DNA from: Candidatus Bipolaricaulota bacterium
GTDB lineage: Bacteria; Bipolaricaulota; Bipolaricaulia; Bipolaricaulales; Bipolaricaulaceae
DNA length: 21,761 bases
Direction of reading: 5' to 3'
NCBI GenBank assembly: GCA_021159405.1
Contig: JAGGRX010000158.1
Location: 1 to 21,761 of the forward strand
In this document: one piece after another, positions 8,964 to 16,596 of the stretch
How positions within the stretch are numbered: position 1 is the stretch's first letter
Layout of the letters: each line of letters opens with the position of its first letter
Translations under genes and position numbers: made by a program
The notes under the pieces: generated by a model
What the model was told of the DNA's origin: nothing
Seen by the model: the letters and a program-made list of their open reading frames with translations, nothing else
Databases searched by the model: none

Positions 8964-8992
8964 GGCGGACCGGGGCCTCGCCCCGGTCCGCC
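8964..8992 (+). promoter_or_regulatory. Strong intercistronic hairpin between livJ and livH
   Basis: GGCGGACCGGGGC (8964-8976), loop CTC and GCCCCGGTCCGCC (8980-8992) form a perfect 13-bp stem starting 8 nt after the livJ stop. There is no T-tract, so it is more likely an mRNA-stability or processing element that raises binding-protein levels relative to the permeases than a full terminator. Comparable elements follow periplasmic binding-protein genes in other ABC operons. Confidence 0.7.
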
Positions 8993-9011
8993 TTGCTGGC
9001 TAGGAGGCACC

Positions 9012-9899
9012 GTGCTACTGCAGCAGCTTTTCAACGGGATCACCTTGGGGAGTCTCTATGCCCTCATCGCCATCGGCTACACCATGGTCTACGGGATCCT
9101 CCGGCTCATCAACTTCGCTCATGGCGACATCTTCATGTGGGCAGGCTATTGGGTGTTCTTCACCGTACTGCTCTTTCGCCTCCCCTGGTGGGCGGGAGCC
9201 GTGCTCTCCGTCCTTTTCACGGCTGGGATGGGGTGGGCGATCGAGCGGATCGCTTACCGGCCCCTGCGGGAGGCCCCCCGCATCTCCCTGCTCATCACCG
9301 CCATCGGGATGTCGTTTCTCCTTGAGCACGTCATCATCGTGCTTCCGTGGGCGACCGGGATCCAGAAGCCCTATCCCCGGCCCCAGTTCATGACCCAGAT
9401 CTTCCAGCTCGGTGGAGCCCGCATCCAAGCGGTGACCGTTTGGGTCCCCATCATCGCAGGTGCCTGCCTGATCGGGCTTTTGTTCCTCCTTTATCGCACC
9501 AAGGTGGGGAGGGGCATGCGGGCCATCGCCACCGACATCGAGGCCACAGAGATGATGGGGGCGGACGTGAACCGGATCATCTCCTACACCTTCATCGTGG
9601 GCTCGGCCTTGGCTGCGGTAGGGGGGATCCTGTGGGGCTGCCGGTACCCCGCCCTCACTTATGACATGGGCGTGATCCCTGGCTGGCGGGCGTTCACCGC
9701 CGCCGTGGTGGGGGGGATCGGGAACGTCACCGGGGCCATGCTGGGCGGATTTTTGCTCGGGCTCTTGGAGATCTTGTTCGTCGCCTTCTTGCCACAGCTC
9801 TCCGGCTACCGGGATGCCTTCATCTTCGGTATCCTCATCCTGTTCCTCTTGTTCCGGCCCACGGGGCTCTTGGGCAAACCCTTGAAGGAGAAGGTATGA
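9012..9899 (+). CDS. livH: Branched-chain amino acid ABC transporter permease LivH
   Basis: LivH is one of two inner-membrane permeases that form the translocation pore for branched-chain amino acids. The 295-residue protein is hydrophobic with about eight predicted membrane segments. It carries the family N-terminus LFNGITLGSLYALIAIGYTM, followed by INFAHGD, EAPRISLLITAIGMSFLL and the cytoplasmic GRGMRAIATDIEATEMMGAD, the EAA-like loop that contacts the ATPases. GAMLGGFLLGLLE lies near the end. The start is GTG (9012-9014) with TAGGAGG at 9001-9007. Its stop overlaps the livM start as ATGA. Confidence 0.96.
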   Translation: MLLQQLFNGITLGSLYALIAIGYTMVYGILRLINFAHGDIFMWAGYWVFFTVLLFRLPWWAGAVLSVLFTAGMGWAIERIAYRPLREAPRISLLITAIGMSFLLEHVIIVLPWATGIQKPYPRPQFMTQIFQLGGARIQAVTVWVPIIAGACLIGLLFLLYRTKVGRGMRAIATDIEATEMMGADVNRIISYTFIVGSALAAVGGILWGCRYPALTYDMGVIPGWRAFTAAVVGGIGNVTGAMLGGFLLGLLEILFVAFLPQLSGYRDAFIFGILILFLLFRPTGLLGKPLKEKV

Positions 9900-10918
9900 G
9901 GCGCTACCGAAATCTAGTGCTCACTCTGGTCTCCCTGGGGCTTCTAGCGGCCTTCCTCGGGTGGGCGGAAGGGCACCTCAATCGGTTCCTGTGGCGTCTT
10001 TTGAACTTCGGGGCCATCTACGCGATAGCAGCTGTTGGCTACAACCTGATCAACGGGGTCACCGGCCAGTTCTCGCTTGGGCCACACGGGTTCATGCTCC
10101 TGGGGGCATACCTGGTGTCCCTGCTCATGCTTCCCCTACCCCAAAAGAAGGTGGTGTGGCTGTTTCAGCCCCTGGCTTGGCCCTTCTCGGAGTTCACCCT
10201 GCCCTATTCTGGGTTCATCCTGGCGCTGCTTGCAGCCGGGCTCCTGGCCACCGTGGCGGGGCTAGTTGTGGGGATCCCCGCGCTGCGGGCGCTCAGGGGG
10301 GATTACCTCGCCATCGCCACCTTCGGGTTCGGGGAGATCATCTTCGTGCTCGCTTGCAACCTCATGTCACTGACCAACGGCCCCATGGGGATCAAGGGGA
10401 TCCCGCAGTACACCAACCTGTGGTGGTCGTTTGGGACATTGGCCGTGGTCACCTATGCCGCTCTCCGCATAAAGCACTCCAGCTACGGACGGGCACTGCG
10501 GGCCATCCGGGAGGACGAACTCGTGGCTGAATCCATGGGCATCGATGTGTTCAAACACAAGCTTTTAGCTTTCCTTTTCAGCGCCTTCTGCGCCGGGGTG
10601 GCAGGGGGGCTGTACGCCACCCTCGTTGGGACCATGAGTCCCGACCCATTCAGGTTCTTCATGACCTTCTACCTCCTGATCATCATCGTGCTTGGGGGCC
10701 TGGGCAGCATCACCGGTTCGGTGGTCACCGGGTTCATCTTCGCCGCGTTGTTTGAGGGCTTGCGCTTCTTGGACTCAGCCACGGTCCCCGGCATGCGCAT
10801 GGTGTTCTTCTCGGTACTCCTCATCGTGGTCATGCTGTTCTTCCGAAGGGGGCTATTCGGAGAGTGGGAGTTCTCCTGGGACGCGGTTTTCCAGAAGCTG
10901 GGGAGGCTGAGGAGGTGA
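9896..10918 (+). CDS. livM: Branched-chain amino acid ABC transporter permease LivM
   Basis: LivM is the partner of LivH in the membrane channel. The 340 residues include an N-terminal membrane segment and then LLNFGAIYAIAAVGYNLI, GVTGQFSLGPHGFMLLGAY, GDYLAIATFGFGEII and the cytoplasmic loop YGRALRAIREDELVAESMGID. VLGGLGSITGSVVTGFIF follows near the C-terminus. All are typical LivM features. The start codon overlaps the livH stop by 4 nt (ATGA). Its last codons contain the GGAGG that serves as Shine-Dalgarno for livG. Confidence is high. Confidence 0.96.
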   Translation: MRRYRNLVLTLVSLGLLAAFLGWAEGHLNRFLWRLLNFGAIYAIAAVGYNLINGVTGQFSLGPHGFMLLGAYLVSLLMLPLPQKKVVWLFQPLAWPFSEFTLPYSGFILALLAAGLLATVAGLVVGIPALRALRGDYLAIATFGFGEIIFVLACNLMSLTNGPMGIKGIPQYTNLWWSFGTLAVVTYAALRIKHSSYGRALRAIREDELVAESMGIDVFKHKLLAFLFSAFCAGVAGGLYATLVGTMSPDPFRFFMTFYLLIIIVLGGLGSITGSVVTGFIFAALFEGLRFLDSATVPGMRMVFFSVLLIVVMLFFRRGLFGEWEFSWDAVFQKLGRLRR

Positions 10919-10920
10919 CC

Positions 10921-11715
10921 GTGGAAAACGTCGAGCCGATCCTAGAGCTTTCGCACCTGACCATGCGGTTCGGTGGCCTGGTCGCCGTGAACGACTTCTC
11001 CCTGGACATCGCCCCTGGGGAGCTTGTGGGGCTGATCGGTCCAAACGGCGCCGGCAAGACGACCATCTTCAACATGATCACCGGCCACTACAAGCCCACT
11101 TCCGGGAAGGTGATCTTCCAGGGGAAGGACATCACCGGGCTGCCACCGGCCAAGGTGGTCCTGCTTGGGATCGCCCGTACTTTCCAGAACATCCGCCTTT
11201 GCAGGAACATGACCGCCTTGGAAAACGTGCTCATTTCCTTCCATCCCCATCTTCGCTCGTCCATCTTTGGGGTGATCCTCCCCTTCTTCGGCTACGCGCG
11301 GGAGGAACGGGCGATGCGAAAGGAGGGGATGGAGCTCCTGGCGCGGGTGGGACTGGAGAGGTGGGCGAACGAGCCGGCCGGATCCTTGCCCTACGGGCTC
11401 CAGCGGCGCCTGGAGATCGCCCGAGCCCTGGCCACCCGGCCCAAGCTCCTTCTCCTGGACGAGCCGGCGGCGGGAATGAACCCGGCGGAGGCGGGCGAGC
11501 TCATGGACTTCATCCGACACATCCGGGAGGAGTTCGACCTCACCATCTTCCTCATCGAACACGTGATGCAAGTGGTGATGGGGATCTGCTCGCGCATCCG
11601 GGTGATCGACTTCGGGGTCTCCATCGCCGAGGGGACGCCCGAGGAGATAAAGTCGAACCCCAAAGTGATCGAGGCTTATCTTGGGGAGGAGGAACTCAGT
11701 GCTCGAGGTCCGTGA
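10921..11715 (+). CDS. livG: Branched-chain amino acid ABC transporter ATP-binding protein LivG
   Basis: LivG is one of the two cytoplasmic ATPases that power LivHM. From the chosen GTG start (10921-10923) it is 264 residues. It has Walker A GPNGAGKTT (40-48), a signature region SLPYGLQRRLEIARALA, Walker B LLLLDEPAAGMNPAE and H-loop FLIEHVM. The signature reads LPYGLQRR where LSYGQQRR is common in LivG. I chose GTG 10921 because it sits 2 nt after the livM stop with GGAGGTGA just upstream, and homology starts soon after. GTG 10915 is an alternative. The 3' end overlaps livF by 17 nt. Confidence 0.95.
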   Translation: MENVEPILELSHLTMRFGGLVAVNDFSLDIAPGELVGLIGPNGAGKTTIFNMITGHYKPTSGKVIFQGKDITGLPPAKVVLLGIARTFQNIRLCRNMTALENVLISFHPHLRSSIFGVILPFFGYAREERAMRKEGMELLARVGLERWANEPAGSLPYGLQRRLEIARALATRPKLLLLDEPAAGMNPAEAGELMDFIRHIREEFDLTIFLIEHVMQVVMGICSRIRVIDFGVSIAEGTPEEIKSNPKVIEAYLGEEELSARGP

Positions 11716-12406
11716 CCTGCACGTCTATTACGGCGGTATCCATGCCCTACAGGGCATCTCCCTTTCGGTGCCCGATGGGAGCGTGGTGACCCTGCTTGGG
11801 GCCAACGGCGCCGGCAAGACCACCACCTTGCGGACGATCCTTGGCCTCGTCCGCCCCACCCAAGGGGAGATCACCTTCGACGGGACCTCCCTCCTCGGCA
11901 AACGCCCCCACCAGATCGTCCAGCTGGGGATCGCCATGGCCCCGGAGGGGCGGCGGATCTTCCCCGACCTTTCCGTGTGGGAGAACCTCCTCATGGGGGC
12001 TTATTCCCGCACCGATTCGGAGGGGATCAAGCGGGACCTGGCGTGGGTGCTGGAGCTGTTTCCCCGGCTCGCCGAGCGGAAGAAGCAGGCAGGGGGAACC
12101 CTGTCGGGCGGGGAGCAGCAGATGCTGGCGGTGGCCCGGGCCCTGATGGCCCATCCAAAGCTTTTGCTTTTGGACGAGCCCTCCTTGGGCCTGGCTCCGG
12201 TCCTGATCACCGAGCTCTACCGCGCGTTCGGACAGATCCACGAGGAGGGACGAACGATCCTCCTGGTGGAGCAGAACGCCCGGGCGGCGCTCTCCATCGC
12301 CGAGTACGGCTACGTGCTCGAGACCGGAAGGATCGTGGCCCATGGCCCCAAAGAGGAGCTCGTCTCCTCGGAGCTGGTGAAAAAGGCCTACCTGGGGATC
12401 GATTAA
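11699..12406 (+). CDS. livF: Branched-chain amino acid ABC transporter ATP-binding protein LivF
   Basis: LivF is the second ATPase of the importer. From GTG 11699-11701 it is 235 residues, the normal LivF length. It shows Walker A GANGAGKTT (34-42), the LivF-typical VPEGRRIFP-like APEGRRIFPDLSVWENLLMGA, signature LSGGEQQMLAVARAL, Walker B LLLLDEPSLGLAPV and H-loop LVEQNAR. The start overlaps livG by 17 nt with GGGGAGGAGG upstream. The stop TAA (12404-12406) shares the palindrome TTAA with the stop of the convergent nrdG. No terminator follows, so liv transcripts may run antisense into nrdG. Confidence 0.96.
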   Translation: MLEVRDLHVYYGGIHALQGISLSVPDGSVVTLLGANGAGKTTTLRTILGLVRPTQGEITFDGTSLLGKRPHQIVQLGIAMAPEGRRIFPDLSVWENLLMGAYSRTDSEGIKRDLAWVLELFPRLAERKKQAGGTLSGGEQQMLAVARALMAHPKLLLLDEPSLGLAPVLITELYRAFGQIHEEGRTILLVEQNARAALSIAEYGYVLETGRIVAHGPKEELVSSELVKKAYLGID

Positions 12407-13107
12407 GCCCGGACTTGGCAGGGGACCAAGGCGGAGAGGCGCCGCGCCAGGGATCGCAACGCACCCTCGTCAAGATGAGGCCGGGCAGCCCAGCTGGGAT
12501 CGATGAGCTCCTTGCCCTGGGGGATGAAAAACGGCTGAAGCACGTATCTCTTTGCCCCCCGCACCGCTTGGGCGATGGCCTCGATGTCCGTCTCCGCAAG
12601 CCCGGGGGCCGCGGTGGTACGTAGCTCGTAGTCGGGCGCCCGCTCCCTCAGGAGGGCAATGCTCTCCTGCACCGCTCCAGTGACGTCGCGATCCACCCCG
12701 GTGAACTCAGGATACCGGGGAAAGGGGGCCTTGACGTCGAGGGCCACGTAGTCGACAAGCCCCCGCTCGAGGAGCTCGGCGAGGACATCGGGATTGGTCC
12801 CGTTGGTGTCGAGCTTCACGGCTAGGCCCAGCCCCTTCACCTCTGCCAGGAAGTCGCCCAGGTCGGGCTGGAGCGTGGGCTCCCCTCCGGTGACGGCGAG
12901 CCCATCAAGGAACCCTCGACGCGAGGCCAGCTCCGACAAGATCCTTTCTGGGTCGATGGGGGAAAGGGCCGCGGCCCGCTCGGGCAAAACCAGCTCCCCG
13001 TTGTAGCAGAACGGACAGCGCAGGTTGCACCCCACCGTCCAGATGACCGCCGCCACCTTGCCGGGGAAATCGATCAGGGAAAGCCACTCTACGTAGGCGA
13101 TCTTCAC
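12403..13107 (-). CDS. nrdG: Anaerobic ribonucleoside-triphosphate reductase activating protein (radical SAM)
   Basis: NrdG uses a 4Fe-4S cluster and S-adenosylmethionine to create the glycyl radical on NrdD. The 234-residue protein has the radical-SAM motif C27-x3-C31-x2-C34 in GCNLRCPFC. It also has the family start VEWLSLIDFPGKVAAVIWTVGC, the SAM-binding VTGGEPTLQ and KLDTNGTNP. FTGVD and the C-terminal LQPFFIPQG match the longer, pyruvate-formate-lyase-activase-like NrdG branch common in anaerobes. The GTG start overlaps the nrdD stop as GTGA, so the two proteins are probably made in a fixed ratio. Confidence 0.93.
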   Translation of the reverse strand: MKIAYVEWLSLIDFPGKVAAVIWTVGCNLRCPFCYNGELVLPERAAALSPIDPERILSELASRRGFLDGLAVTGGEPTLQPDLGDFLAEVKGLGLAVKLDTNGTNPDVLAELLERGLVDYVALDVKAPFPRYPEFTGVDRDVTGAVQESIALLRERAPDYELRTTAAPGLAETDIEAIAQAVRGAKRYVLQPFFIPQGKELIDPSWAARPHLDEGALRSLARRLSALVPCQVRA

Positions 13108-15218
13108 GGGCTGGCCGCTTTCACCTCACGGGGCTTGAACGCGCGGCGGTCGCGGAATTCCGCCTGCTTTCCGGCGTTCCATTGCTCCACCGGCCTGAGA
13201 TATCCCACCACCCGGGAGTACACCTCCGCCGGCTCGCCGCACTTGGGGCAGCGGGCGTGCTCCCCGGCGATGTAGCCGTGGCGGGGGCAGATGGAGAACG
13301 TGGGGGTGAGGGTGAAGTAGGGGATGCGGAACTTCTCGGTCACCTTTCGCACGATCAACTTGGCCGCCTCGCCCTCAAGCCGCTCCCCAAGCCAGATGTG
13401 GAACACCGTGCCCCCGGTGTACCGGGATTGCAAGGGCTCCTGGAGCTTAAGGGCCCGGTACAGGTCATCGGTCAGGCCAACAGGGAGCTGGGAGGAATTC
13501 GTGTAGTAAGGTGCAGCACCGCGGTGCACCTCGGTCTCGTTCGCCACCAAGATCTTTGGGTAGCGCTCCTTATCGAGGAGGGCCAAGCGGTAACTCGTCC
13601 CCTCGGCCGGGGTCGCCTCCAGGTTCCAAAGATGCCCTGTCGCTTCTTGGAAATCCTGCAAGGCCTCCCGCATGAAGTCCAGCACCCGAATGGCAAACCG
13701 CTGCCCTTCCTCGTCCGCGATACTGCAGCCAAGCAGGTTAAGACAAGCCTCGTTCATCCCGATGACGCCGATGGTGGAGAAGTGGTTGGCCCAGTACTCC
13801 CCCATCTGCTCTTTTATCCCCCGCAGGTAAAACCGGGAATAGGGGTAAAGACCCTGCTCCGTGAGCCGCTCCAGTACCTTGCGCTTTATGATGAGAGCCC
13901 GGCCGGCAAGCTGCATGAGCTCCCGAAGCCTGTCGAAGAACTCGCCTTCGTCCCGGGACAGATACCCAAGGCGGGGCAGATTCAAGGTGACCACCCCGAT
14001 GGAGCCGGTGAGGGGGTTGGAGCCGAACAGGCCCCCGCCGCGCCGCCTCAGTTCCCGCAGATCCAAGCGCAGCCGACAGCACATGGAGCGGGCATCCTCG
14101 GGCCGCATGTCCGAGCCGATGAAGTTGGCGAAGTAGGGGATCCCATAGCGGGCCGTCATCTCCCAAAGCGGCCCAAGCTCCCCCTTGTCCCACTCAAAGT
14201 CCTCGGTGATGTTGTAGGTGGGAATAGGGAAGGTGAACACCCTCCCCTGGGCATCCCCTTCACCCATCACCTCGGCGAGCGCCCGGTTGAACATGTCCAT
14301 CTCCCGCTGGAACTCCCCATAGGTCGCCTGCTTCGGCTTCCCCCCCACGATCACGGGGAGCTTCGCCATATGCTCCGGCACCTTGAGGTCCAAGGTTACG
14401 TTGGTGAACGGCGTCTGGAAGCCCACCCTGGTGGGAACGTTCAGGTTGAATATGAACTCCTGCAGGGCCTGCTTCACCTGGCGGTAGGAGAGCTCGTCGT
14501 AGGCGATGAAAGGGGCAAGCAAGGTGTCCAGGTTGGAGAACGCCTGGGCCCCGGCTGCCTCCCCTTGCAAGGTATAAAGGAAGTTCGCCGCTTGAAGCAA
14601 CGCCACCCGGAAGTGCTTGGCGGGCTTCGATTCCACCTTCCCCCGTACCCCCCGGAACCCCACCTGAAGCAGGTCGGCAAGATCCCAACCTACACAATAC
14701 GGTCCCAGGGTTCCCAAATCGTGGATATGGAAATCCCCTTCCTCATGGGCCTTTCTTATGTGAGAGGGGTAAATGTGAGTAAGCCAGTAGCGGCCGATGA
14801 TCTTTTCGGTCAGGAACACGTTCAATCCCTGAAGGGAGAACGTCATGTTGGAGTTCTCGCGCACCCGCCAGTCGGCCTCCGAGAGGTACTGCTCCACGAT
14901 CCGGGGGTCCACAAGCTCGCGCAGTTCGCGCAGCTTGCGGTGCTGCTCCCGGTACAGGATGTAGGCCTTGGCGGCGTCCGGGAGTCCCGCCCTCATGAGG
15001 ACCTCCTCCACCACGTCCTGGATCTCCTCCACGTGGGGCGGGCCGAACAAGGGGCCGAAGCGAGCCTCAAGGAGCTTTGTCACCTCGGCGGTAAGCTCCC
15101 CCGCAAGCCCTTCGTCCCCTTTGCCAACCTCGGCCAGTGCTTTGTAGATCGCGGTGACAATGCGGCGCTGGTCAAACGGCACTACCCTCCCATCGCGCTT
15201 GCGCACGAACTCGATCAT
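13104..15218 (-). CDS. nrdD: Anaerobic ribonucleoside-triphosphate reductase (class III)
   Basis: NrdD reduces ribonucleotides to deoxyribonucleotides with an oxygen-sensitive glycyl radical. From ATG 15216-15218 it is 704 residues. An ATP-cone regulatory domain (about 1-90) with FVRKRDGRVVPFDQRRI comes first. In the barrel domain, C175 in PYCVGWDLADL and C380/C381 in SMCCRLRLDLREL are the expected radical and thiyl cysteines. A zinc-site region has C644, H647, C657 and C660 (CPRHGY and CPKCG). The radical glycine G672 lies in SRVVGYLRPVEQWNAGKQ. AAGGAGGGGGG precedes the chosen ATG; the reading frame extends 11 codons upstream to a TTG without a ribosome site. It forms an operon with nrdG and is divergent from rpsT. 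Confidence 0.96.
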   Translation of the reverse strand: MIEFVRKRDGRVVPFDQRRIVTAIYKALAEVGKGDEGLAGELTAEVTKLLEARFGPLFGPPHVEEIQDVVEEVLMRAGLPDAAKAYILYREQHRKLRELRELVDPRIVEQYLSEADWRVRENSNMTFSLQGLNVFLTEKIIGRYWLTHIYPSHIRKAHEEGDFHIHDLGTLGPYCVGWDLADLLQVGFRGVRGKVESKPAKHFRVALLQAANFLYTLQGEAAGAQAFSNLDTLLAPFIAYDELSYRQVKQALQEFIFNLNVPTRVGFQTPFTNVTLDLKVPEHMAKLPVIVGGKPKQATYGEFQREMDMFNRALAEVMGEGDAQGRVFTFPIPTYNITEDFEWDKGELGPLWEMTARYGIPYFANFIGSDMRPEDARSMCCRLRLDLRELRRRGGGLFGSNPLTGSIGVVTLNLPRLGYLSRDEGEFFDRLRELMQLAGRALIIKRKVLERLTEQGLYPYSRFYLRGIKEQMGEYWANHFSTIGVIGMNEACLNLLGCSIADEEGQRFAIRVLDFMREALQDFQEATGHLWNLEATPAEGTSYRLALLDKERYPKILVANETEVHRGAAPYYTNSSQLPVGLTDDLYRALKLQEPLQSRYTGGTVFHIWLGERLEGEAAKLIVRKVTEKFRIPYFTLTPTFSICPRHGYIAGEHARCPKCGEPAEVYSRVVGYLRPVEQWNAGKQAEFRDRRAFKPREVKAASP

Positions 15219-15249
15219 GAATCCCCCCTCCTTGAACTTCGCGCCTATC

Positions 15250-15278
15250 AAGTTAGCACTCCTGCGGCCGCTCGTAAA
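15250..15278 (-). promoter_or_regulatory. Weak candidate nrdD promoter
   Basis: On the minus strand TTTACG (15273-15278) and TAACTT (15250-15255) are 17 nt apart, which would give a roughly 25-nt leader containing AAGGAGG. The -10 match is poor (3 of 6). I saw no clear NrdR-box pair in the nrdD-rpsT gap. Confidence 0.3.
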
Positions 15279-15308
15279 GGTGTGGAGGTGGGGAACTTTT
15301 TCCCGGGG

Positions 15309-15337
15309 TTGCGGGTTGACATGGGAGGAGCTAAGAT
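15309..15337 (+). promoter_or_regulatory. rpsT-secF promoter
   Basis: TTGCGG (15309-15314) and TAAGAT (15332-15337) are separated by 17 nt. The transcript would begin near 15344, giving a leader of about 31 nt that carries GGAGG at 15361-15365. A better-looking TTGACA at 15316 has no -10 box at a proper distance (only 10 nt to TAAGAT). Confidence 0.55.
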
Positions 15338-15374
15338 CGGCCCTGGATTTTCCCAGTGGAGGAGGGGATGCACC

Positions 15375-15635
15375 ATTCCCAATACACGGTCAGCGAAACG
15401 GCAGCTCCGCAAGAGCTTGCGCCGGCGCAGAAGGAACGACTTGCGGAGGAGCGCGATCCGCTACTGGCGCCGACATCTACAAAAGCTCATCGAGGCCGGG
15501 CAGCTGGAAGAGGCGAGGGCCGCCTTTTCCCAGTTCCAGAAGGCGGTGGACAAGGCTGCCCAGCGCAGGGCGATCCATCCCAACCGTGCCGCCCGCCTGA
15601 AAGCCCGTATGGCTCGGCGGTTGAAACCGGCTTAA
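15375..15635 (+). CDS. rpsT: 30S ribosomal protein S20, apparent ATT start
   Basis: S20 is a primary 16S rRNA-binding protein that helps assemble the small subunit. The 86-residue protein begins (I/M)PNTRSAKRQLRKSLRRRRRN and has the basic helical-bundle composition and length of S20. The later QKAVDKAAQRRAIHPNRAARLKAR matches the family's A-x-K-G-x-IHxNxAxRxKSR region. The N-terminus falls on ATT (15375-15377), 9 nt after GGAGG (15361-15365), and no in-frame ATG, GTG or TTG is close. The in-frame ATG at 15321 would add 18 atypical residues and lies upstream of the predicted transcript start. The ATG at 15368 is out of frame. An AUU start would be rare; S20 in E. coli starts with UUG and is autoregulated, so a similar control is plausible. 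Confidence 0.88.
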   Translation: MPNTRSAKRQLRKSLRRRRRNDLRRSAIRYWRRHLQKLIEAGQLEEARAAFSQFQKAVDKAAQRRAIHPNRAARLKARMARRLKPA

Positions 15636-15647
15636 GGGGGTCTGCCA

Positions 15648-16544
15648 ATGACGAACTTCGATTTCCTGGGCAAGGCTAAGTTCTTCGTCCCACTTTCCGC
15701 TGCGTTGATGCTCGCGAGCGTGCTCTCGATGGTATTTATTGGGCTTAGAGGTGGGATTGACTTCACCGGCGGCACCCAGTTCACCGTGTTCTTCTCCCAG
15801 CCCGTCTCCACCGAGGAGATCCGCTCACTTTTAGCACAGATTCCCGCTTCCGGGGTGGACTTGGCGCGTAGCCAGATTCAGGATATTCAGGGAAGAAATG
15901 GTAAGATAATCACCATCCCCCTGGATGTGGAGACGCATCAGGAGCTGGTAAACGCTGTGGAAAAAGCCCTAAAGGATTATCCAGCCACCACTGAGGTGTC
16001 GCGGACCTCAATTGGGTCTCAGGTGTCTCGGGAACTTGTGAACAAGACCTGGCAGGCGATCCTCATCGCCCTGCTAGCAATTTTGGTGTATATCTCGTTG
16101 CGGTTTCGCCTTCGTTATGCTGTGGGCGCAATCGTGGCCTTGATCCACGATGTGCTCATCGCCCTGGGCGTGTTCTCCGTCTTTCGGGTGGAGATCAACC
16201 TGCCGGTGATCGCGGCCTTCCTCACCATCGTCGGGTACTCCCTCAACGACACCATCGTCATCTTCGACCGAGTGCGGGAGAACCTAAAACTGATGAAGAA
16301 GGCCCCGATCTACGACGTGATCAACCGGTCGGTGAACCAATCGCTGTCCCGTACCATCAACACCTCGCTCACCACGTTCATTCCGGTGGTGATCTTGTTC
16401 GCCCTGGGCGGGCCGGTGCTGCGGGGTTTTGCGTTGGCCCTCCTGATCGGCGTGATCGTGGGCACCTACTCCTCGATGTATGTAGCCAACCCCATCCTCT
16501 ATTGGTGGACAAAGGCAGCGGAGAAGGCGAAGGGACGAGCCTAG
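15648..16544 (+). CDS. secF: Protein translocase subunit SecF
   Basis: SecF is part of the SecDF complex, which uses the proton-motive force to help export proteins through SecYEG. The 298-residue length is typical for a stand-alone SecF. A first membrane segment (about 11-33) is followed by GGIDFTGGTQ (35-44). An exported domain of about 90 residues comes next, and then five membrane segments. These include YAVGAIVALIHDVLIALG, the conserved IAAFLTIVGYSLNDTIVIFDRVREN and SLTTFIPVVILFALGGPVLRGFA. ATG is preceded by AAGGGGG. It lies 12 nt after rpsT, so the two are probably cotranscribed. The usual upstream partner secD is not in the window. Confidence 0.96.
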   Translation: MTNFDFLGKAKFFVPLSAALMLASVLSMVFIGLRGGIDFTGGTQFTVFFSQPVSTEEIRSLLAQIPASGVDLARSQIQDIQGRNGKIITIPLDVETHQELVNAVEKALKDYPATTEVSRTSIGSQVSRELVNKTWQAILIALLAILVYISLRFRLRYAVGAIVALIHDVLIALGVFSVFRVEINLPVIAAFLTIVGYSLNDTIVIFDRVRENLKLMKKAPIYDVINRSVNQSLSRTINTSLTTFIPVVILFALGGPVLRGFALALLIGVIVGTYSSMYVANPILYWWTKAAEKAKGRA

Positions 16545-16570
16545 CCTCTTTCCAAGCAGCTGAGGAGGTA

Positions 16571-16595
16571 GGGGGCCCGCCACAGGCGGGTCCTC
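16571..16595 (+). terminator. Hairpin terminator between convergent secF and jag
   Basis: GGGGGCCCGCC (16571-16581), loop ACA and GGCGGGTCCTC (16585-16595) form an 11-bp stem with two G-T wobbles. The downstream tract TTCACTTTC is only moderately T-rich. It ends 2 nt before the jag stop codon and could serve rpsT-secF, and weakly jag from the other side. Confidence 0.55.
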
Positions 16596-16596
16596 T

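Noticed and set aside
10864..10920. Upstream extension of livG inside livM
   Set aside because: LivG homology begins after the GTG at 10921, which has GGAGGTGA just upstream; the extension overlaps the conserved livM end.
15316..15337. TTGACA at 15316 as the -35 box for rpsT
   Set aside because: Only 10 nt separate it from TAAGAT, too short for sigma-70. TTGCGG at 15309 gives a 17-nt spacer.
15321..15374. ATG at 15321 as the rpsT start
   Set aside because: It adds 18 residues not typical of S20, has no ribosome site, and precedes the predicted transcript start.
13182..15635. An 817-codon plus-strand open frame through the nrdD region ending in rpsT
   Set aside because: Most of it is antisense to nrdD, whose protein is unmistakable. 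Only its last 86 codons (rpsT) are real; the upstream openness is a by-product of GC-rich codon use.
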